IMG/VR virus record: IMGVR_UViG_3300044958_000589
Location: 1-26,288 of that record
From: a virus
Strand: one strand, 5' to 3'
DNA length: 26,288 bases
Below, one piece after another: positions 15,385 through 22,236 of this stretch. Numbering within the stretch: position 1 is the first letter of the stretch; each line of letters begins with the position of its first letter. Under the pieces are notes generated by a model. It had not been told where the DNA came from. It saw nothing but the letters and a program-made list of their open reading frames with translations, and searched no databases. The translations under genes and the position numbers were made by a program.

Positions 15385-17024
15385 TAAGCTTTCTCTTTCC
15401 TTTGGTATGCCTCTTTAATAAAATCATCAACAATCATATCCTGTCTTCCCGTCCTGATTTGCTCTACAAGGAACTTGTTCTTTGCTTTGTTTGTTATTAT
15501 ATTCCAAGCAATATCTTCGTTAAATTGCTCTAAGGTCTCAGCATGAGCTCCTAAGCAGATCGACTGAATTAGTTCTGTTGCCTCGTAGGAATATGCTGCC
15601 TTTGGATCTCGAAGCACAGCAGAAAAGCACCATCTTACAAAAGCTTCAGGAGTTAAGCCTTGAGGGCGAGCTTCAGGAATCTGAATATGCTGATAAGGAT
15701 ATGTTTCATATTGACCTTGAGCCCCTGTGGAAATATAATTATCTATATAATTCTCCCATACCTTAGCTGTCCTATCCCAGTCATATCTTTTTAACGTAGC
15801 ATTTCTTACCTGAGCCATTTTCTTATTTCTATCTTCTTCAGACATAGAGAAGTAGTCTATTAAGATTTGAGCTGTATGCTCGTTATCCGGCCTCGCTCTA
15901 TCAGCTCCAGTTTCTAACTCTCTATACAGTCTATATTTTATAGGATAGCCTTCTGTAAGTCTTACAACATCTTCCATAGCACTGTAATTAACAGCAGCTA
16001 CAGGAACACCGCATGCAGCAGCTTCGACTTGAGGCATCCCAAAACCCTCACATATAGCGTATTGGATGTACATATCTAATATGTTATATACTTTTATTAA
16101 GTCAGGTATCTCTAACCCAAACCCTACACTAGGCATGACTGCTCCTCTTTGATTACAATGAGGGCATGTTGTTATTGCATCCTGATACTTTAGGCACGAA
16201 AATTTTCCACAAGCTTTGCACATGTATGTAGATAGGACTTTTTCTTGCAATCCGAATTCTTGAATTCCAGCAGTAATATCCCATCCTGTTTTTTCCGGAT
16301 AACTTGTGTGTAAATATAAAAAAGTTTTTTCCGCAATCTCTTTAGGGGCTTTCTTTAAGAATATTTGAAAAGCCTTCATGAGCTCAAAGAAAAGTTTTCT
16401 TCTTTGGTTTCTCATGACTGTCCCAAAGATGTTTATATCTGGATCAATGCCTAGCTCTTTTCGTAAGGTTTTTTTATTAGGAACTGGTTTGTATACACTT
16501 GGGTCTATAGCAGGAGAGGCACATCCTATGACGTTTAGTTTATCATTAGACTGCTCAAGCAAAACCTTCTCTCCATATTCAGAATATGCTAAAAGAGCAT
16601 CAGGCTTTCTGAAATTTTCCATCCATTTTGTTTTTTGTGGAGCAGAGTCTACAGTTGGCATCCACGCCCAGTGGAAAAATGGTCTTACCGCAGAGTCTCC
16701 TACCCACTGGTCCATCCAAGGATCTCTATAGGTAAGAACAATGTCGGGCTTAAAATTTAAAGCTACATTGTCAAACCTCCAGTAACCAAAATGATTGAGC
16801 GGGGATTGGTTATATGTTTGGTGATCCTTTTCCGTTTTAGGCATGTTAGAAAAAAACAACCAATCAACATTCGGATTCTTTTCCATGTGCGCATAGGAGG
16901 CAAACTCAGCAAGCTCATACTTCCCTGTGGCATGCAGTCTAGGCAGTACTTGCTTAGCATAGGTTCCAAAGCCGGAGGCAACCTGATGAGATTCAGTTAC
17001 AAAAAGCACTTTTTTCTTACGCAT
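15384..17024 (-). CDS. Large GT-B glycosyltransferase with an inserted zinc-ribbon motif
   Basis: 546 residues. The N-terminus (K-V-L-F-V-T-E-S-H-Q-V-A-S-G-F-G-T-Y-A) is the glycine-loop start of GT4-type enzymes. Residues 197-212 (N-I-F-G-T-V-M-R-N-Q-R-R-K) form the donor-phosphate loop. Residues 326-340 (E-G-F-G-M-P-Q-V-E-A-A-A-C-G-V) are the donor signature. Between them lies C269-x2-C272 ... C287-x2-C290, a four-cysteine zinc-ribbon pattern not usual in this family. A C-terminal extension of about 100 residues beyond the normal end (after Y-I-S-T-G-A-Q-G) is of unknown role. It overlaps the sigma factor gene by 8 bases. The zinc motif could aid acceptor recognition or oligomer assembly; this is inference. 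Confidence 0.75.
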   Translation of the reverse strand: MRKKKVLFVTESHQVASGFGTYAKQVLPRLHATGKYELAEFASYAHMEKNPNVDWLFFSNMPKTEKDHQTYNQSPLNHFGYWRFDNVALNFKPDIVLTYRDPWMDQWVGDSAVRPFFHWAWMPTVDSAPQKTKWMENFRKPDALLAYSEYGEKVLLEQSNDKLNVIGCASPAIDPSVYKPVPNKKTLRKELGIDPDINIFGTVMRNQRRKLFFELMKAFQIFLKKAPKEIAEKTFLYLHTSYPEKTGWDITAGIQEFGLQEKVLSTYMCKACGKFSCLKYQDAITTCPHCNQRGAVMPSVGFGLEIPDLIKVYNILDMYIQYAICEGFGMPQVEAAACGVPVAAVNYSAMEDVVRLTEGYPIKYRLYRELETGADRARPDNEHTAQILIDYFSMSEEDRNKKMAQVRNATLKRYDWDRTAKVWENYIDNYISTGAQGQYETYPYQHIQIPEARPQGLTPEAFVRWCFSAVLRDPKAAYSYEATELIQSICLGAHAETLEQFNEDIAWNIITNKAKNKFLVEQIRTGRQDMIVDDFIKEAYQRKEKA

Positions 17025-17469
17025 TCTTTTCTCTTATCTTTCTTATAGCTTTATAAAATATTCTCTTAACATACGAACTTGTTCTTCCTGTTATGTTGGC
17101 CATTTCAGCAAGCTTATAACCCATCTTTCTAAGCTCTAAAAAATGCATCTCTTCTTCAGAGAGAATACTCGTAGGCAAGACCTCCCAAAGTTCATCTTTT
17201 ACATTATAGAAAGGGGGAGAAACTACACTTAAAGAAGTTCCCCTTCCTTTCTTGATACTTTTTATTTCTTTAATTATTTCCCAACGTATAGGATTCCAAG
17301 CGTATGTAGAAAGAACAGCCCCTCTATCCGGGTTGTATTTCCTTAAAGCCTTCCATAATCCTATTCTTCCAGCCTGTATATAATCATCGCGCTCGGTATA
17401 ATTCTGAGGCTTAAATGAGTTGACGACTGAAACGACCAACCCCATGTTTTTTTCAATTAGATCATCCAT
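17017..17469 (-). CDS. Small sigma-70-type RNA polymerase sigma factor
   Basis: 150 residues. Residues about 5-72 match sigma region 2: N-M-G-L-V-V-S-V-V-N-S-F, then D-D-Y-I-Q-A-G-R-I-G-L-W-K-A-L-R-K-Y-N and S-T-Y-A-W-N-P-I-R-W-E-I. Residues about 103-148 match region 4: L-S-E-E-E-M-H-F-L-E-L-R-K-M-G-Y, then a helix-turn-helix (K-L-A-E-M-A-N-I-T-G-R-T-S-S-Y-V-K-R). Region 1.1 is missing and the linker replacing region 3 is short, as in compact phage and sporulation sigma factors. It should bind host core RNA polymerase and steer it to phage promoters, probably the late virion genes. The ribosome site is AAGGAAAAGGG directly before ATG. It sits 29 bases after the polymerase back-half gene. Confidence 0.8.
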   Translation of the reverse strand: MDDLIEKNMGLVVSVVNSFKPQNYTERDDYIQAGRIGLWKALRKYNPDRGAVLSTYAWNPIRWEIIKEIKSIKKGRGTSLSVVSPPFYNVKDELWEVLPTSILSEEEMHFLELRKMGYKLAEMANITGRTSSYVKRIFYKAIRKIREKNA

Positions 17470-17498
17470 CCCTTTTCCTTATTATAGTTCCGCTCAAA

Positions 17499-19133
17499 CT
17501 AACTTGTTAGCTGTTCTACCTTTTTTATTAAAAAACTTCCCCTATTCTTGTCCTTCATCCCTCTCATAAGCACTGTGTTACCTTCGTGCAGCATTTTCTT
17601 GTATTTTTCCCACTCCTCTGAGAAGGCTGTAACGCTATCTAAAGAGCAGCTAGTATCGCTAACGGTAACAAAACCCATCTTCATACCTTTTGCCTTACCT
17701 TTTTTTATCGTCCACTCTCTAACCGAGTCTATCTTGACAGCAAGGACTATGCCTTTTTGTGAATTGAAACCGTCAATAAATTCTTTACATGTGCAGTTGG
17801 CTCTACTAGTGTCATATTCATCCACCTTGTTGCAAGTTAGAGAAATCCCAAGAAGTTCTTCTTCTACCCTTGAGACCCAAGACGGTGAATCATATAGATC
17901 ATATCCCGGATTGTCGTAAGTTGTAAGAAGATCTTCTATGGCTGGAATTCTAGCCTGTCTAAATATAGGTCTAGTTTTTGATTTTACCTTAGAAGCCTCT
18001 ATCATGGCTTCGATACAGTTGATCGCCGTCTTCTCTGGATAGCTTTCTTTATAATTTTTAAGCCACTCAGTCTCTCTTTTTGTGAAGTCCTTTATCAAAT
18101 TAAAATGATGTTGCATCTTAGACCGAGATATTTTAAAACAGTCGAATACGCCAGCCAATATCAATGACTCAAAAGCCTTTTTGTTTACAAACGGCGCTAT
18201 AAGCAAAAGAAAACAATCCCAATCACATGTTTCTAAATCTATATTATTTTCTTTTACATGTTTCATCATTTTCCTAAATACAGAAGACCCAACATTTTTT
18301 ATGTTTGTCATACCATATGTAGGATTTTTACCTATGAGCTTAAACTCTTCATTCATGTGAATGATATTAGGAGGCAGGACTTCTATTCCCATAATCTTTG
18401 CATTGTTTACAAGCTCATTAACTTCCCAAAATGTATCAGGCTTGCCAACTGCATTTTTAAGATATGCAGTAAAAAACTCATGAGGGAAGTGAGCCTTGCA
18501 GTATGCGGTTAGATAGGCATTGTACGCGTAACTAACTGAGTGCGACTTATTAAAAGAATATCTTTGAGACTTCTCAATCCAACTAAATATTTCCTCTGCT
18601 TGCTCTTTGGTAATGATACCTTTGTCGGCAGTCCCTTCTAGAAACGACTTTTTAACCTCGGCCATTACGTCCGCTTTCTTCTTACCAATAGCCTTTCTTA
18701 AGATGTCTGCTTCCTGTAAGTCAAACCCAGCTATTTCCGTAGCTATTAGAATTGCCTGTTCTTGATATACTAAGATACCCTGAGTACTCTTAAGGATGGG
18801 TTCTAGAGAGCTATGCAGATATTCTATAGGTTCACGAAAATGCTTGCGGTCAATATAATGCATTGTGAGACTTTTGCCTTTGACCATAGCTTCTAAACAT
18901 CCCGGCCTCATAATTGCAATAAGGTCGGATAGCTCTTCCATATTTCTAGGCTTAGTCTGTTTAGCTAATGATCTACCTAGCTGAGACTCAAGCTGAAAGA
19001 CACCCTTGGTGTTTCCTTCGCAGATCAAATCCCAAGTAGAAGAACAGTTTAGTGGTATAGATGTGATCTCTGGGTCAAATATTAAACCGCTTTCTCCTTC
19101 ATGGAACTCACATCCGCAGTCATATCTTCTCAT
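17499..19133 (-). CDS. dnaE: DNA polymerase III alpha subunit, back half (fingers, HhH, OB fold)
   Basis: 544 residues that align by motif to the second half of bacterial DnaE. Residues 26-50 contain I-P-L-N-C-S-S-T-W-D-L and G-V-F-Q-L-E-S, and R-P-G-C-L lies at about 76-80. Y-Q-E-Q-A-I (123-128), I-G-K-K-K-A-D-V-M (149-157) and F-N-K-S-H-S (194-199) mark the fingers. A C-terminal stretch (about 450-540, including G-I-V-L-A-V-K-I-D-S-V) looks like the OB fold. The tau-binding tail of cellular DnaE appears absent. It contains none of the three catalytic Asp, which lie in the other half, so it must assemble with that product. Its ATG overlaps the stop of the exonuclease gene (ATGA, 19130-19133), with AAGGAG 10 bases upstream. 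Together the two halves total 1164 residues, close to the 1160 of E. coli DnaE. Confidence 0.9.
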   Translation of the reverse strand: MRRYDCGCEFHEGESGLIFDPEITSIPLNCSSTWDLICEGNTKGVFQLESQLGRSLAKQTKPRNMEELSDLIAIMRPGCLEAMVKGKSLTMHYIDRKHFREPIEYLHSSLEPILKSTQGILVYQEQAILIATEIAGFDLQEADILRKAIGKKKADVMAEVKKSFLEGTADKGIITKEQAEEIFSWIEKSQRYSFNKSHSVSYAYNAYLTAYCKAHFPHEFFTAYLKNAVGKPDTFWEVNELVNNAKIMGIEVLPPNIIHMNEEFKLIGKNPTYGMTNIKNVGSSVFRKMMKHVKENNIDLETCDWDCFLLLIAPFVNKKAFESLILAGVFDCFKISRSKMQHHFNLIKDFTKRETEWLKNYKESYPEKTAINCIEAMIEASKVKSKTRPIFRQARIPAIEDLLTTYDNPGYDLYDSPSWVSRVEEELLGISLTCNKVDEYDTSRANCTCKEFIDGFNSQKGIVLAVKIDSVREWTIKKGKAKGMKMGFVTVSDTSCSLDSVTAFSEEWEKYKKMLHEGNTVLMRGMKDKNRGSFLIKKVEQLTS

Positions 19134-19801
19134 CTAGCAAAAGCTCCTTTGAACTTACCTACAGTTGATTGTCTTCTGTGAAACTTCATAAACTTAACAA
19201 GCAGTTCGGCTTCGTCAATAGTATCAGATAATGCCTCGTGAGCTTGTGCTGCATTCATGCCCAAGAACTTTCTAAAGGCATCTAGCTTCATACTACTAGG
19301 CTCATCTAAGTTTTCGAACCACATAAATAGAATGTCCATCATGTCTATTTTAGTTACTTTAGAGAACGGTGATTTTGTCTTGTATTTTTCTGCAAGACGA
19401 TTGGCAATAACCAAGTCAAATCCTATGATATTATAACCAGAAGGAATAGGTTCTGTATACCACTGTCCGGGCTTCTTATCAACCTCATACTTTGAACAGT
19501 AGTTACAAAAGTTTTTCCAAACTACCTTTTCGCTTTGACCAGTCTTCCAGTCCTTAACTATATCTTCTGTTTCAACGCCTCTTTGTTTAGCATGCCAAGC
19601 AATAGTGTCTTGCCTTTCCTTTGTGAAATATTCTTCACTGTCTATTCCGTCTGGCCTAATGGTTGCTCGAAATGCCTGCTCCTTTTTAATTTCTAAGGTT
19701 CTTGGATTTACAGGTATGGCAGCAAGCTCCACTGGGTTACATGTCTCTGGATTTGGGCTGTCTGTTTCCCAGTCAAATACTATGATCCATCTATTATTCA
19801 A
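19130..19801 (-). CDS. DEDDh 3'-5' exonuclease (DnaQ/epsilon-like) inserted between DnaE halves
   Basis: 223 residues with all motifs of the DEDDh exonuclease family: F-D-W-E-T-D (D10, E12), G-Y-N-I-I-G-F-D-L (D129) and A-H-E-A-L-S-D-T (H188, D193). Such enzymes remove mispaired 3' ends using two metal ions. The setting makes it the likely proofreading partner of the split polymerase. The start codon is TTG at 19801: no in-frame ATG precedes the catalytic D10, and AAGGAG (19809-19814) stands 7 bases before the TTG. It lies 30 bases after the front-half polymerase gene and overlaps the back-half gene by 4 bases, so all three are probably made from one transcript in fixed order. Confidence 0.9.
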   Translation of the reverse strand: MNNRWIIVFDWETDSPNPETCNPVELAAIPVNPRTLEIKKEQAFRATIRPDGIDSEEYFTKERQDTIAWHAKQRGVETEDIVKDWKTGQSEKVVWKNFCNYCSKYEVDKKPGQWYTEPIPSGYNIIGFDLVIANRLAEKYKTKSPFSKVTKIDMMDILFMWFENLDEPSSMKLDAFRKFLGMNAAQAHEALSDTIDEAELLVKFMKFHRRQSTVGKFKGAFAR

Positions 19802-19808
19802 TTTTTAG

Positions 19809-19814
19809 CTCCTT
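19809..19814 (-). promoter_or_regulatory. Shine-Dalgarno AAGGAG supporting a TTG start
   Basis: AAGGAG on the - strand, 7 bases before the TTG at 19801. It is the main evidence that the exonuclease begins with the rare start codon TTG, which may lower its output relative to the polymerase halves. Confidence 0.75.
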
Positions 19815-19831
19815 TTATTCTTACCATCTAA

Positions 19832-21694
19832 TTATACTCCCATAAGTATTTTAGGAATCTCCATAACTTTGTCAAGCATCTTAATTCCAAGAACATCTAA
19901 TTTCAGAAGACCAGCATCTTCGCAGCTAGGCCCTTCGAACCCAGCTAGAAGGTCTTTTTCTTCTCTATCCAAAACCATAGGGCACACATCGTATATTGGC
20001 TGTGGGGAAACCACAACTCCTGCCGCATGTTTAGACTGAATGATTTTAGTGTCTTCTAGTCTTATCGCTTGTTCAAATATTTTTGCAAACTTACCTTGCA
20101 GATTTCCATTATCATCTACATAGCACCAGTCTTTTAGTTTGTCAGATTTATTTTCTAAAGCCCAAGAGATAACCGAGGAAGTTCCAAGTTCATCTCTCAT
20201 GTCCTGTAGCTCGTCAGCAATTTTTGATTCATCTAGTAGGTGGGATGTAATAGCATTTTGCTCATCAAAGCTAATGTTACCACGAGCAGCCATAACTCTT
20301 TTAAGCGCAGCTCTGCCCTTCAGTGTTTGGAAGGTAATGATTTGCGCTACATTGTCTTTGCCGTACTTCTTTTTAATGTAGCTGATTATATCTTCACGCC
20401 CACACTTAGGAACATCAATATCAATATCGGGCATAGACACTCTACCACCCGCATTACGGCCAGCATTGTAGAACCTCTCAAAGATAAGCTCGTATGGAAT
20501 TGGATCAATTTTAGTTATATCCATTAGATATGAAACCATGCATCCTGCAGCACTTCCACGACCGGGCCCAGTTAAATAGCCTTTAGAATCAGCGTACTTA
20601 AGAATATCTCTGACGATTAGAAAGTAACTAGATAGGTTTGTTTCGGTGAAAATCTTAATCTCTTTATTTACCCTTGAACCATAAGCATCAAACATATCAT
20701 GATTCTTATCAATATGATCCATCTTTTCTGTCCATCCCTCACGGCACAAATATCTAAGATAATCGTTTGGAGACATTCCATTCGGACAGTCAAATACAGG
20801 CGGATTAGGAGGGCCTAGAATATTATATTCACTACACATACTTGCGATTTGCAGAGTAGAGTCTAGTTCCTTATCTGTATGGAATCTTTTCATATCCTCA
20901 TAGCTTGGAATATGATAATTATCTGACTCAAAAAATGCTTTAAGTGACTTAGATTTACCTTGTTTTAATTCACTTTGTATTTGACCAATGCTTTTTCTCA
21001 TAGCCGTGCAAAGTAAAACTCTTTGGTCGTGAGCGTCTTCTCGTCTACAATAGTGAGCATCGGGCGTGGCAACGCAAGGAATTCCAGTTATCTCAGAGAC
21101 CTCTCTTAGCTTCTCGGCTACTTCTTTTGCTTCTTTGTTTATTAAAGAATCAATCAGTTGTATTTCTATATAGAAATTGCCTTTACCAAAAGCCCCTTGC
21201 ATCCTCTCGGCTTCTCTAGCTCCATCTTTTTTCCAGTTCGGATTGTCAATTACAGTATTTGCAAGGTGAGATCCAAGATGTCCACTGAATGATACTAGCT
21301 TACTAGACTGCGATACGCTTTCAAGAAAAGTGTCGAGACCTACTCTTGGCTTGTGATAAAAGTGTTCTGGACTATTTGACTCTGAAACTAGGGACAGTAG
21401 TTTCTTCCAACCTTCAAGATCCTTTGCTAAGACTACCTGATGCATTAGTTTTGCGTTGCTTGGATCTTTCAAAGTAGCTTCTTGTTTTGAAAGGTAAAGC
21501 TCACAACCAAGTATTGGCTTAAAACCGTTAGAGATTGTCTTGTGAAAATCTACCGCACCTGAAACAGTCCCATGATCTGTGAGCGCACATGCGTCTACCT
21601 CGATTTGTTCAAGTCGGCTTGCTATATGTTTTGTTTGTGAGAGTCCGTCTAATAGAGAGTACTCGCTATGGACATGGAGTGGCACATATTTCAT
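19832..21694 (-). CDS. dnaE: DNA polymerase III alpha subunit, front half (PHP and palm domains)
   Basis: 620 residues from the ATG at 21694. This ATG overlaps the upstream stop as ATGA; an in-frame TTG at 21709 is less likely. The PHP domain begins H7-V-H9-S-E-Y-S-L-L-D-G, then A-L-T-D-H-G, P-I-L-G-C-E-L-Y, S-G-H-L and P-D-A-H-Y, so most metal-binding positions seem kept. The palm includes G-P-G-R-G-S-A-A-G, M-P-D-I-D-I-D-V (421-428; D425 and D427 as the likely catalytic pair) and L-K-L-D-V-L-G (D600 as the third). The protein stops 20 residues after D600, just where the fingers would begin in an intact enzyme. The rest of the polymerase is encoded after the exonuclease gene. All catalytic acids are in this half, but primer-template and nucleotide binding need the other half. 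Confidence 0.92.
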   Translation of the reverse strand: MKYVPLHVHSEYSLLDGLSQTKHIASRLEQIEVDACALTDHGTVSGAVDFHKTISNGFKPILGCELYLSKQEATLKDPSNAKLMHQVVLAKDLEGWKKLLSLVSESNSPEHFYHKPRVGLDTFLESVSQSSKLVSFSGHLGSHLANTVIDNPNWKKDGAREAERMQGAFGKGNFYIEIQLIDSLINKEAKEVAEKLREVSEITGIPCVATPDAHYCRREDAHDQRVLLCTAMRKSIGQIQSELKQGKSKSLKAFFESDNYHIPSYEDMKRFHTDKELDSTLQIASMCSEYNILGPPNPPVFDCPNGMSPNDYLRYLCREGWTEKMDHIDKNHDMFDAYGSRVNKEIKIFTETNLSSYFLIVRDILKYADSKGYLTGPGRGSAAGCMVSYLMDITKIDPIPYELIFERFYNAGRNAGGRVSMPDIDIDVPKCGREDIISYIKKKYGKDNVAQIITFQTLKGRAALKRVMAARGNISFDEQNAITSHLLDESKIADELQDMRDELGTSSVISWALENKSDKLKDWCYVDDNGNLQGKFAKIFEQAIRLEDTKIIQSKHAAGVVVSPQPIYDVCPMVLDREEKDLLAGFEGPSCEDAGLLKLDVLGIKMLDKVMEIPKILMGV

Positions 21695-22236
21695 TTTACT
21701 AGTTCCCAAATACTTTCATGTAATTCTCGTATAGGTAAATTATACATGTCAACATGAGTTTTAAAATTATTTCTTTTGTCAATTTTACCACTTTTCCACA
21801 ACTTTGCCATATTCCAGTAGTCACATGCTCCCATAAAACCACATAGCCAAATTCTTTTTAAGCCGTAATACTTCCTAGGATGCTCCTTGGTTGCTCTTTC
21901 AAATTCAAGACTTATGAAGGCATATATGTCCGGCTGCTGATGCTTGCTGGTCTTAGCTACAGATACGTCGTAGTGAGGTCTAGGAGAAACGGTTCTTCTC
22001 TTTGTTTTGACTTCTATTCGATGTCCATCCTCCAGCAACAGGTCGTGATTATATTTATCGAGACCTCTATTATTGCTAACTATGTCAGCACCTATATGTG
22101 CAGCTAGAGCCTCTTCGCCTAAATAGCCAGCGAGATTACCAGCGCCTCTTAGTATGGAGTTATTGATAGAGCCTAGAGACTTTGCCTTTAACTTAGCACT
22201 CTCTATCATCTCTTGAGAAAAGGCTAATGATATCAT
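21691..22236 (-). CDS. PD-(D/E)XK nuclease-like protein
   Basis: 181 residues. G-Y-L-G-E-E-A-L-A-A-H-I (37-48, E41), Y-N-H-D-L-L-L (62-68, D65) and R-I-E-V-K-T-K-R (73-80, E75 and K77) are the spaced E...D...E-x-K residues of restriction-type nucleases. A tryptophan/cysteine-rich segment follows (I-W-L-C-G-F-M-G-A-C, 129-138). It sits between the RecB-like nuclease and the polymerase, with ATGA overlaps on both sides, so it is probably a DNA-processing enzyme of the replication-recombination apparatus (for example end trimming or branch cutting). The precise substrate is unknown. Confidence 0.65.
   Translation of the reverse strand: MISLAFSQEMIESAKLKAKSLGSINNSILRGAGNLAGYLGEEALAAHIGADIVSNNRGLDKYNHDLLLEDGHRIEVKTKRRTVSPRPHYDVSVAKTSKHQQPDIYAFISLEFERATKEHPRKYYGLKRIWLCGFMGACDYWNMAKLWKSGKIDKRNNFKTHVDMYNLPIRELHESIWELVK

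Noticed and set aside
19045-19133. Possible C-intein at the start of the back-half polymerase (P-L-N followed by C-S-S)
   Set aside because: An Asn-Cys pair occurs at residues 29-30, but there is no preceding intein block motif, the stretch is only 29 residues, and the front half ends without any N-intein sequence. I-P-L-x is also the normal DnaE sequence at this place.
19130-19832. Frameshift or pseudogene explanation for the divided polymerase
   Set aside because: The halves are separated by a complete exonuclease gene with intact catalytic motifs and its own ribosome site, and both halves have clean starts and stops.
19831-19836. TATAAT on the - strand as a promoter for the exonuclease
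   Set aside because: It lies across the stop of the front-half gene but has no recognisable -35 element at 16-18 bases, and in AT-rich DNA such a hexamer is expected by chance.
21692-21709. TTG at 21709 as the start of the front-half polymerase
   Set aside because: The ATG at 21694 forms an ATGA overlap with the upstream gene like many neighbours and leaves the usual short lead before the H-V-H motif.
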